Origin: Tricholoma matsutake
Lineage: Eukaryota; Basidiomycota; Agaricomycetes; Agaricales; Tricholomataceae
Length of the DNA stretch: 64,000 nt
Direction: 5' to 3'
Assembly: GCA_026075535.2 (NCBI GenBank)
Contig: AP026538.1
Coordinates: forward strand, 10,664,001-10,728,000
Position 1 is the first letter of the stretch, and each line of letters opens with the position of its first letter. Shown piece by piece: positions 11,371-21,318 of the stretch. The notes beneath the pieces are model-generated. The model saw only the letters and a program-made list of their open reading frames with translations, made no database searches and was not told the DNA's origin. A program made the translations under genes and the position numbers.

Positions 11371-14142
11371 ATGCCAGCAACCAGATCAGCCAAGTCTGGC
11401 ACTCGCTACAGCACCAATCGGAAGCGATCCCCAAAGCCAAGAGCACGCAAACATGCTCGATCATCGCTGGACAACAAACCTAAGCAGAAGAAAGCCTGAA
11501 AGGAGAGTGAGAGTGAGACCAAGGGGAGCAAGACTGACAATGAGCAGGAAGAAAAGAAGAAAGGGAACACAAAGGACCAGGAGAAGGAGAAAAAGGCAAG
11601 GAGGAACAAGGGAGTGAGGTATGCTGCCCCTGCCATTGCCATCCTGTGCTGACAGGATGGCATTTTTTTCTTTTAGAAAGACTGGGCATGAGAGGATGCG
11701 GCTGCTGAGGCAGCTGGTACCCTGCCCAAGCTTCTGGGGTAAGTTTTTTTTGTTCTTTTTCTTTTTCTATTTCTATTTATTTCTACTGACATTTCTAATA
11801 TAGGGCTGAACTCATTCTTGAAATGAGTGGGCTATCGGTAGCCCCTCCACCATGTGCTCTCTTGCTAGCAGCAACAGCCCACCCAGCTCGCACCCCAATA
11901 GGCCACCCACAATGCTTGGATGTCATAATCCCCAAAGCCACTGAAAATGCCAGTGACAGTGGCAACAAGCAGGACAATGGCAACAAGGGGAAGAACAACA
12001 ACCCCAGCAATAACAATGATGAAAGCACCGATGACGACAACCAGCACCAGGGGAAGGACAACAACAGCGATGGCAATGACCAGCACAAGGGGGACAACTG
12101 CAAGAGCAACAACAATGACAATGAAAGCAGTGGGAACAATGAGGAGGAGGATGACAATGACATTGACAGCGAGAAGCACGGCGAGAAGAACAACAATGAG
12201 CAGAACGATGGGAAGATGAAGACCAGCAGGAAGATGAAGAACGGCAAGAAGAACAACAACAATGCAAAGAACAGTGAGAAGAACCACAAGAACAAGAATG
12301 AGAACAAGAACAAGAACAAGAACAAGAACAAGAACAATGAGAACAACAACAACAATGAGAACAACAACAACAATGAGAACAATGAGACCAACGATGAGAA
12401 CAATGACAACAACAACAACAACAACAACAACAAAAACAAAAACAACAACGAGGATGGGGACAGGGATGAGGATGGGGTTGAGAACGAGAATGACAATGAC
12501 AATGGTGACAAGAACAAGAACAAGAACAAGAACATCACCAACACCAACACCAATGATGCAGATGAGGGGGAGGACAACAACGGGACTGACAGTGGCAACC
12601 TCATGAACCTTGTCACCACCACCGATGCCGCTGCCAACTGTGCCACCACTGCTGCTTGTTCTACTAACCCTGCCCCTGCTTCAGTAGAAGGTAAATATTT
12701 TATGATAGTATTGTTTGTTATCCTTAATGTTAGATTAGACTTTCCTCAATGTGACCCCAAGGGTGCTTGTCGACTTGGTAAAATTTCTCGCTGTCATAAT
12801 ATTTGTAATTTTTGTAATTGAAGATCTTCATGTACATGAAGGAACGAAGGATAGTATTGGAAGCAAAGGTAACAATTTTATCTTTGAATGGTTTGCTTTT
12901 TTAAAGCCCATTCTTATTAGATATGGACTCTTCACTCCCAGGAATTGACCAAGGTAACATTATCTGGATCTTGTTTTCTATTTCCAACCCATATTAGATG
13001 TATGGACCTATGGCTAGTCTGCCAACCAGCCCTTCACAAAAATGACAGGGAGCCTCACGTACTACTGGTGGTGTTATCTGTGGCTGTGCCTATGGAAATG
13101 TGTTCAACCTTGCAGATTCTCATGACCTGGAAACTGATGCTGCAGCTTCGGTCATGGGTAAAGTTTACTTATATGACTCGTGTGTTGATCCTGCCACTCA
13201 AAGTCTGCATTCAAGGTTAAAGTTACAACTTCATTGGGTGTGGTTCTATCAAAGCTGGCAGAGAAAGATTTTCCAGTTCACCATAAGTTCATTTGACTAA
13301 CCATTTTTTGGAATATGTTTGTAAGGTTTCTGCAGGTCAAAATTCAAGAATTTTTGTATATGAAGATGACCTTTGCAATATTAAAGGATGCTATTCCACT
13401 GCAATCAAAGATGAAGAACCTGTCACATGGAACTTAATTAATGGAGAATATGTTCTTCCAGTTTCAATTGTAAGTTGTGTTTTATTTAATATTGGAAAAA
13501 TTCAGCTATCTATCAATAGGAATGTGAACCTGCTTTCCAGTCTGTTATGCATACAGAATCTCTATCTATATTGCCAACCCTTACTCATGATTCTACTCCT
13601 GCCTCACTTTTGACTTTGGCTACTACCACTCTCACTCCCTTCAAGAATGATCTTATAACTCATCTCAATATTCCATCAAATTTGGCTGATCATACTGATG
13701 GTGGTCTTCACATTGGCTATCAAAAGTATAAAGCATTCTTAGAGGCCAATGCAACTTTGGCTGCACTCCGTGCCTCTGGAGAATGGGAAGGAAGGAAGCC
13801 TTCAGTCACTGATTTGATTGAAATTTTTCAGTCTAAATCCATGTGGCATGCCAACCATTCCGAAGCTTTCTCCCAAGTATCTGACTATCCTGAGATGGTG
13901 AGCTGGTTGGAGAGGAGGAAAGATGCTCCTTCCAATATTGAGCTTTGGGGCTATGAGAAGATTGCATACAATTTCAAGGATCTTTTGCTTTTTTGGATGG
14001 CAAAGCCAAAGAAGTGGGTAAATCAGGGGGCAAGAGCAAAGGAAAGATGAAGTCAAAGGATGAAAGTGGTGCTGGTAGTGGTAGTGGGTCCAAGAAGAAA
14101 GGTGACAAGAAGAAGAAGGGTTCAAAGCAAGTAAATAGTTAG
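11371..14142 (+). pseudogene. Cassette 1, upstream gene: acidic Asn-rich protein with helical Lys-rich C-terminus (decayed)
   Basis: This is the plus-strand homologue of the gene at 23719-21319. Exons read by eye: 11371-11618, 11677-11738, 11804-12690, 12734-12777, 12824-12868, 12921-12953, 12998 to about 13250, 13336-13469, and about 13530-14142. Introns are GT-AG and about 43-65 bp. Exon 1 encodes a basic N-terminus (MPATRSAKSG, NRKRSPKPRARKHARS). Exon 3 is extremely Asn/Asp/Lys/Glu-rich. The conserved blocks QGASRTTGGV and GNVFNLADS, then NIKGCY and STAIKDEE, match the other copy. The last exon encodes a helical domain (LHIGYQKYKAFL, DLIEIFQSKSMWH, WLERRKDAPS) and a Lys/Gly/Ser tail. Stops (mainly TGA, as at exon 1 KKA*K) and frameshifts make it a pseudogene. 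The family function is unknown to me. Confidence 0.65.
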
Positions 14143-14186
14143 AGCCCATGCAATTGCAATAGTTTTTTGAGCTTGCTGCCTTATAG

Positions 14187-16560
14187 CATGTGGCAAATTC
14201 ATCCTCTGGAATTCCTTCAAGTTTTAATCTGGAAGATTGTTATAAATCTGAACCAGCTGCAACTTTTATTATCGATATCAATTATCTTCAATATCCTACC
14301 AACTGTCACTGCTCTACCCAAGGAAAGCCCATTCCCAGAAATCCCCTTCAAACTGTTCAGCCAATTTATTCAGGATAATTTCAGTTCCAAAATTTCACTC
14401 TCAACAGTTCTTGTTATTCTGTTCACTATGACAGATAACACAGACTTGTTGAATTTACATTCAAGGCAACAAAATCCAAAATGCACAGGAGAAAAATGTT
14501 TCACCATTTCTAGTTGGATGAAATGCCTTGCTTGTGCAATGGACATTAAATTGTACAAGCAACAAGACATCAGGTTACTCAAGAAATCAGACAATGTCAC
14601 TGAAACAAAGACAAGAATGGAACTAAACTTGATGCGCTGGCCAAGCTGTTGGATTTAAATCCTTATAATGACAATGGTCAATTTCAGCAGAAGCTCGAGC
14701 CAGTTTCACACAAATCTATCGATCCAATCCATGTTATATGTCCTAACTCATATGAATGCGAAACTTTGAACTGTCAACCCTGGTCACTGCTGCAAATCAC
14801 TAAATCACAAGATATTCCATTGGTGACCTTAATCAAAGGCTTTGGATATTATGAAGATGTTCCAGTATTGACTGGGAAATGTCCAGATTGTCAAACTGCT
14901 TATCATGCAGATCATGAATGTACACCAGTTTCTGGTGAACAAGGTCAATTTGACAGACTATATCTGAATTCTGCCAAGTACATTAAAGCTGGACAGAATA
15001 TCTGGGTGGATAGGCTGTTTTCCAACATTGTTCTGTCTGCTATGTATAGCTTTCATGCTTCAGCTGCAGCCATTACAGAATTTTGGAATAATGCTTTCTG
15101 GGAAAACCTATCAGGAACCTGTCCAAAACTTTCTTGGCATCAGACTTGGCATACATATGTCCAAGAATCAATTCATACAGTTGCCTCTGCATCAGGCATT
15201 AATCTTGTGCTCCAAGATGGTCTTGCAATTGATGAAGTCACAAAAGAGGCATTTGAAATATTAGGAGAAGGTGGAATGATACGGGCTGCACATCAACATT
15301 CATGCTCAGAATGTACTCACCAGTACAAGGGCACTTCTGATGTAATTGCAGGAGGTGATCTAGAAGCAATAGTTGGAGTGGATGAAAATAGACCTGTGCC
15401 TGCATATGAAGGTGATAGAACCCTTGAAAATGAAGGACAAGAACAAAATACTACAGGCAATCTAGAGAGCCCCCAAGATGGTGACAATATGGATATTGAT
15501 TATTCACCTGTCAAACTTGTGGTGATGGATGGGATTGTTATGGGGCCTAATGTATGTATTTTGACTGTTACATATAACTAAAGCTAATAGCTTTCTAGCA
15601 TTGTGCATATGAAGATTGCACATCTCAACTTGCCAATTCTCATTGAGGAGCATTTTGTGCATTACATGAATCTGAATATGGGGCTAAATGCAGAATCCAT
15701 GGCTGTACCAATCAGAAAGTTGTTATGACTCAAGCATGCCCACAGCATCAGGAACAATGGAAGAAACACACTGAAAAACACAACCGACACACCTTTTCTG
15801 GCATCCAGAGAATGTTGCAGCAACCAAATGAAAACATGCCTTGGACAGCTCCAATTACTGAGAATGTACAACCACATGATGAACCTGCCCCAGAGCCACA
15901 AAGGACCAATTATTTCACTGCCCCAAGATTCTATTGTGTGGAAACTATATGTGCTCCATGTGGTGTGGTTATTGCATGGGCAAAGTTTGCCAAATTGGAG
16001 TCACCAACAAATATTTTGGCATTTCTGGAAAAGGTATATCCTACAGAAGAATCCTGACCAGCATATATCTGCATAGACAAAGCATGTCTTGTGCTTCATA
16101 CTAGTATTGCCAATGGGTCATGGGAGTCTATTTGGAAGAAAACAACTTGATTCATAGTTGATGCCTACCATTATATCAATCATCGTGCATCAGACTTTTT
16201 GTGCTGAAAGTGGTGTAATCCTGCTCCTATGAATGGCTCAGCCCCTAATCTCATTATTGTTGAAGAGGATGAACAAGGGAGACAGCATTACAAGCATGCA
16301 TTTAATACTCAGGTAAGCATTCACTAACTTCAGTCATGATTGATACAATATAATAAATATATCACAGGCATGTGAGCAATTGAATGCATGGCTAGGGGGA
16401 TATGAATCAATTCTTAAAAGGATGACCCAGGCAACTTCAATTGGTTCTTGCATACCATGCTATTTTATCACACTGGGCATGTTATCAACAAACAAACAAG
16501 AAAAGCCAGTAACTTGACTAATAATGGTGATAGTGATGGTGATGGTGATGATGACATGTA
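14187..16560 (+). pseudogene. Cassette 1, CxC5/CxC6 protein associated with KDZ transposases (decayed)
   Basis: This is the homologue of the gene at 21291-18935. The N-terminal part (LPTVTALP, FKLFSQFIQDN, LHSRQQNPK) is followed by a frameshift near 14610. The CxC5 region then runs HVICPNSYECETLNC and TGKCPDCQTAYHADHE, and YSFHASAAAITEFWNNAF lies at 14649-15551. A 47-bp intron (15552-15598) leads to the CxC6 region at 15599-16312 (HCAYEDC, FYCVETICAPCGVVIAWAKF, YPTEES, KWCNPAP). A second intron, 16313-16367 (55 bp), precedes ACEQLNAWLGG in the final exon. Stops replace residues that are Cys, Arg and Gln in the other copy. KDZ-associated cysteine clusters are known from basidiomycete transposon-linked proteins; their molecular role is not established. 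Confidence 0.75.
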
Positions 16561-16684
16561 GGTAGTTTCTGATAGTAATATTATGGGTCTTGTGGTTGAA
16601 TTCCACTTGGAGTCCGATTGGACTATGTAGAGCAAATATAAACTTTGTAAATTGTATCTCATGACCCTAATATGGTAAAAATAT

Positions 16685-17115
16685 GTCAGGCACATGGCTC
16701 AGGTGGTTAGAGAACTCCGAAATCTGCTTATTTAAGCTGGAGAGCAGAGGTTGAGGGTTCAAGTCTTGAAAATACAAGTATTTTATATTTTCAGATGCAA
16801 GCTTGAGTGATAAGTTCTGAGTCCCTGTCCGATCTGACTGGAGTCCAAGTGGACTGGAGTCATAACAGAATAATGACTTGTGAATTGCTTAAGTAGCATT
16901 GAACATGTTCATCTGGTTGGACTCTGGTTGGACTCCCAGTGGACTCCGGTTGGACTCCCAGTGGACTCTGGTTGGACTTCCAGTGGACTCCGGTTGGACT
17001 CCAGTGGGGGAATGAACTCTACTTGACTGAATGTAGTTCAACTGGACTCCACTTGGACTCCAGTCAGTCCAGTCAGAGTCTACTAGGACAGGTGGGGGGA
17101 CTGTAAAGTACTGTT
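16685..17115 (+). repeat. SINE copy 4 with tRNA-derived head and GGACTCC array (plus)
   Basis: A box TGGCTCAGGTGG at 16695-16706 and B box GGGTTCAAGTC at 16755-16765. They are followed by a body with many copies of a 'ggttggactcccagtggactc' type word (16915-17010) and a tail ggtggggggactgtaaag, then tactg. The head differs from those of the other copies. Confidence 0.8.
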
Positions 17116-17186
17116 TAAAGCACTTAGGATTAATTCACTTATTGAGCCCTTGCATCTTTGCAAGGGAGTAGATGACTAATATAGAT

Positions 17187-17310
17187 TTAAAAAAAAACCC
17201 ACCCAAATGCAGGGGGGAGAATTAATTATACTATTTAATTATACAATTTTAAATTCTACTAAAAAAACCCACCCCCCCCCCCCCTACAAAATGGGGGGGA
17301 GGGGATGGTG
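17187..17310. repeat. Two poly-A + C-run/G-run hairpin segments
   Basis: Two similar modules: aaaaaaaaacccaccc...caggggggag, and aaaaaaacccaccccc...atgggggggagggg. In reverse complement each is a G/C hairpin followed by a T-tract, like the array at 26630-26905. Confidence 0.5.
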
Positions 17311-17337
17311 GTGCATCACATCGGCTGTCTCATCAGC

Positions 17338-17554
17338 CTCTGTAAAAAAGGAAATTTCTCAGAGTCACATGATAGTTAGGTGCAAGTCAACAAAGTCAGG
17401 TAAATGTTAAAAAACTGGTCAAAATGTCAGGTCAAAGTCATGTCAGAAAAATGCATGACCTGACTTTGACCTGACATTTTTTTAACATTTACCTGACTTG
17501 GTTGACTTGCACCTCATGGTCACGTGACTCTCGGAACTTTCCATTTTTACAGAG
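17338..17554. repeat. Inverted repeat (fold-back), ~100-bp arms
   Basis: The left arm (ctctgtaaaaa, gagtcacatga, ggtgcaagtcaac, gtcaggtaaatgttaaaaaa, gtcaggtcaaagtcatg) pairs with the right arm (catgacctgactttgacctg through ttacagag). The centre is near 17446. It lies at the left edge of a copy of the hairpin/intron-like repeat family. Confidence 0.8.
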
Positions 17555-18267
17555 TGTCAGCCCTGTCCCATCATTTCCCTTCCCTCTCATCTCCATCATG
17601 TCTCACCTCCCCTGTGGCTTCCCTCTATCGTCTCCCCTCCCTTGTTGTTCCACCCACCGTCCACCCCACCAGCAGTTGCTCACGAGGCTGGTGGTGGGTG
17701 GTGCATTGTATGTTGGTGGCGGCATTTGTCCATCGTCCCCTCTCTCCCTCCCCCTCCCCTTAAACACCCTACAAGCAGATGCTCATAGGTGTGCATGGGG
17801 CAGGTGTCGCTGTTGTCTCCCCTTTTGGTCATTGTCTCCCTTTCCCCTTGTCATTTTGTCACCCTTGTCATTCATCCCCCTCATTGTCTGCACCCATGAA
17901 CCACCCTACAAGCAGCAGCTCATAGGCATGGGGTGGGTGCATTGTCAGTTTGTCAGTGACATGGCATGAGGGGAGGGGTTGGGTGGTGCTTACTGGGTGG
18001 GTATTCCTCTTCTGGGGTCTCCTTGTGTTGCTACCCGTGCTCCTGACCATGATCAATACCCTCACATCCTGTGTTGACAGGGAGGGGGTTGCCAGGGGCA
18101 TCATTGGGTGTGGGTTTGGCTTGCATCGGTCCATCATTACCATGTAGATTAGAACCTAGAAACAAAACAAATGAATTAGTTAGTTTACAAAAGTAAGAAA
18201 CATATGAAAAAAATAACTTACTATGGGCCCAAATGATGATTGCATTGTTTGGGCATTGTTTGGGCCA
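17555..18267 (-). repeat. Hairpin/intron-like dispersed repeat, copy 1 (minus)
   Basis: Minus-strand order: a GGCCCAAA...TTTGGGCC-type inverted repeat (18219-18265), a 66-bp intron-like segment 18221-18156 (GTAAGT, then AAACTAACTAA, then TTTCTAG), then TTCTAATCTACATGGTAATG. After that come Pro/Thr/His-rich coding-like DNA, a second donor-like CCCAGTAAGCACCACC, and words with gagcagctgctt. The same order occurs near 25.3, 33.4-34.1 and 35.1-35.9 kb. Any protein it encoded is not recognisable; the open frame 18143-17868 (minus) is the longest part. Confidence 0.55.
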
Positions 18268-18378
18268 TGCAGTACTTTACACTCCCCCCCCGAGTCTGAG
18301 TGGACTCTGCTCAGACACTAGGACTTCCTAGGACTGTCCTAGGACTCCGCTCGGACTTTGCTCAGACTTTTTAGAGTA
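18268..18378 (-). repeat. SINE copy 5 (3' tail and GGACTCC-type body only)
   Basis: Plus strand agtactttacactcccccccc, followed by gagtctgagtggactctgctcaga and ctaggactgtcctaggactccgc. This is the reverse complement of the SINE tail and body; no A/B-box head is present. Confidence 0.65.
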
Positions 18379-18384
18379 CTGATG

Positions 18385-18720
18385 TTAGTGATGTTATATA
18401 CCATTCTGACTGGATTCTTCAGCTGAGTTTGAAAATCTCCCCTGCATAGTGATGTTATATACCATTCTGACTGGATTTTTGAGCTGAGTTTAGAAATCAC
18501 CTTTGCATAGTCATGTGACCTACCATATATGGAACATAGTGATGTTATATACCATTCTGACCAGATTTTTGAGCTGAGTTTAGAAATCACCTTTGTGTAG
18601 TCATGTGACCTACCATATATGGAACATAGTGATGTTATATACCATTCTCACCAGAATTTTGAGCCAAGTTTGGAAATCACCCTTGTGTAGTCATGTGACC
18701 TACCATATATAGTGATGGCA
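18385..18720. repeat. 90-bp tandem repeat, four units
   Basis: The word gtgatgttatataccattct starts at about 18389, 18449, 18539 and 18629, giving spacings of about 60, 90 and 90 bp. Units share a 'tttgagctgagtttagaaatc' type word and tcatgtgacctaccatatat. The first unit is internally shortened. Confidence 0.8.
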
Positions 18721-18934
18721 TATAGTATCATTGTGTGGAATATGGCACCATCAAGATATTCTTTCTATATTTTTCTCATTAGTATTATACACACACTCTG
18801 AATGATACTCAAGTTTGAAAATGACTTTGACAAGATAAATTAGGCAGATTTATGCAAGACATCTGGGATCATATTAGAGTATGTTGAGGGAGAATCTGAA
18901 GCAGAGTACTTAATGAAACCTAACTATTTACATA
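18721..18934. other. 3' flank of the CxC5/CxC6 gene
   Basis: AT-rich DNA downstream of the stop codon of the minus-strand gene. No further gene seen. Confidence 0.4.
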
Positions 18935-21291
18935 CTAATCATCATCATCATCCTTCTCTTCATTTATGTCCTTCTGTTTCTGCTTTTCTAAAACATACCA
19001 AGCATGATAGAATAACATGGAATGCAAAAACCAGTTGAAATTACTGGGAGTCATTCTCTTCAATATTGAGTCAAATCCACCAAGCCATGCATTGAGTTGT
19101 TCACAAGCCTATTTTACATATTAATTATTATAGATATCAAATAAAACACAATACTGTACCTGTGTATTGAAAGCCCTTTTATAATATGATGTTCCAGCAT
19201 CATCTTGTGCTACAATAACAAGGTTGGGTGCAGATCCATCTTGAGGAGCAGGATTACACCATTTTTGACATAGCTCATCAGTTGTACAATGATTAGTGTA
19301 ATGGTAGGAATCAACAATAAAGCGAGTAGTCTTTTTCCAGATTCTATCCCAACTTCCATTTGCGACAGCAGTACGGAGTATAAGACAAGCTTTGTCAATG
19401 CAGATATAATCTGGACATGATTCCTCAGTTGGATATACACTTTCTAGAAACTCCAGAATATTTGTTGGAGACTCGGACTTTGCAAACTTTGCCCATGCAA
19501 TTACAGTACCACATGGAGCACATAGTGTCTCAATGCAGTAAGTCCGAGAAGGAGTAAAATAATGACCTCTTTCTGGCTCTGGAGCCAGCTCATCATGAGG
19601 CTGTGAATGACTTCCAGGTGCTGGATTCCAAGGCAAATTTTCTGCAGGTCTCCGTAACATTCTTCTAGCACCATTAAAACTTTGCTGAGAATGATTCTGA
19701 ACATGTTTATCCCATTCTCTTTGGTGCTGTGCACAAGCCTTTGTGTTTCCCACTTTCTGATTATCACAGTTATGCATATGGCACTTAGTTCCATATTGTT
19801 GCTCATGGAGTGCACAGAATGAACCACCACAATGATTTGCTAGTTCTGAGGTGCAATTGTCATATGCACAATGCTAAAATAAAATTCAGTTAGATATACA
19901 TATTATGAAGTATATTTACATACAGTTGTGCCCATCACAATGCCATCAACAACAACCATATTGACAGATGCATCATCAATATCCATGTCATCATTAAATG
20001 AGATTTTTGCATGTGGCTGATTAGGTAAGCCAGGATTTGTTAAGTCAGCTCCTTCAACAAGTCCAGGTACTCTGCTATTTTCATCCACTCCAACAACTGC
20101 TGCAGGATCAACATTGGGCATTATATCTGATGTGTGTCTATATGCCTGGGTGCATTCTGTGCATGCATGCTGATCAGCTGGACATATAATTCCATTTTCA
20201 CCCAGCAGTTCAAATGCTTCTTTTGTAACATCATCAATTGCTAAGGGATCCTGAAGTTCCATATTGATATTTGATGAGGCTGCAATTGAACAAATTGTTT
20301 CTTGAACAAACACTTGCCAAATTTGATGGCAAGATACTTTGATAGGAATCTGAGAATAACCGCTAAAGCTGTTGTTCCAATACTCGGTATATGCTGCAGC
20401 TGATGCATGAAAGCTATACACTCCATTTACAACTCCTCCTGCAAAAACCCAATCAACCCATAAACTTTGTCCAACCTTGAGGTATTTGGCATTGTTCAGG
20501 TATACTTTGGTATGTTTGTCTCCTGGTTCTGTAACATGCTCATGATCTGCAGAATACAAAGTTTTGCATCCTGGACATTGCCCAGTGAGTACTTGAACAT
20601 TGGCATGTGCTGTGCATCCTTTAATTAAAGTAACTTGGGGTATGTCTCTGAGCTTTACTTCTAAAACCAAGGATCAAGGCTTGCACTTCACAGTTTGACA
20701 TACAACAGCCTCTGGACAAATCATATGAACAGGTTGGATTGATTTATGAGAAACTGGCTTTAGTTTTCCTTTGAATTTCCCATTGGAATCATATGGATAC
20801 AACCCCAAAGTTTTTGCCAAAGCATCGAGATTTGTACAAATCACATTGACAGTATCTGAGACTGCAGTCTCCTGATCAGCATATAACTGGTTTTGATCTG
20901 TTCCCAGTCTTTCTTGTAATTTGCATGCAAGGCTTTTTATCCAGGCAATAGGTGAGGAGTGAGCTTCTCCTGAATACTTGGGATTCTGCTGTCTTGCATG
21001 CAAGCTAAGAAAATCCATATTTTCTGTTAAGGTAAGCAGAACAACAAGGACTTGAGATAGTGTAATGTCTGAACCCAAATGTTCTTGGATAAATTGGCTG
21101 AAGACATTGAATGAAATATCAGGAAAAGGACCAGCATTAGGCAATGCAGAAACAGTGGGCAACAACACAAGTCCTCCAAATATGATGCTCCAATTTGGGA
21201 GCTGCTTGAAGATGGTCACCATGACCAAAGCACACATCCAGACATAAGAAATCAAATCAGCCATAAGAAACATTCTGCAAAATCCAAGCAA
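18935..21291 (-). CDS. Cassette 2, CxC5/CxC6 cysteine-cluster protein associated with KDZ transposases
   Basis: Three minus-strand exons: 21291-19924 (ATG at 21291 or 21273), 19873-19160 and 19108-18935. The introns are 50 and 51 bp and sit at the same places as in the copy at 14187-16560. The N-terminus has hydrophobic segments (FGGLVLLPTVSALP, then FNVFSQFIQEHL). CxC5 region: HMICPEAVVCQTVKC, then LTGQCPGCKTLYSADHE, then the FHASAAAYTEYWNNSF block. CxC6 region: HCAYDNC, CNDQ-type Cys/His pairs, YCIETLCAPCGTVIAWAKF, YICIDKACLILRTA, and CQKWCNPAP. The last exon encodes ACEQLNAWLGGF and ends in an acidic DINEEKDDDDD tail. The only lesion I see is a TGA at about 20673, where copy 1 has Trp. Such proteins accompany KDZ DNA transposons in basidiomycetes; zinc binding is inferred from the clusters. 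No KDZ transposase is visible in the window. Confidence 0.8.
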
Positions 21292-21318
21292 ATTATCAGA
21301 AGCTATAAAATCAACTAT

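Noticed and set aside
11795..12649. 284-codon minus-strand Ser/Leu/Phe-rich frame
   Set aside because: Antisense shadow of the trinucleotide-repeat exon; composition is entirely repeat-driven.
11823..12821. 332-codon plus-strand frame as an independent gene
   Set aside because: It is the large exon of the spliced cassette-1 gene; the Asn/Asp/Lys-rich repeat keeps several frames open on both strands.
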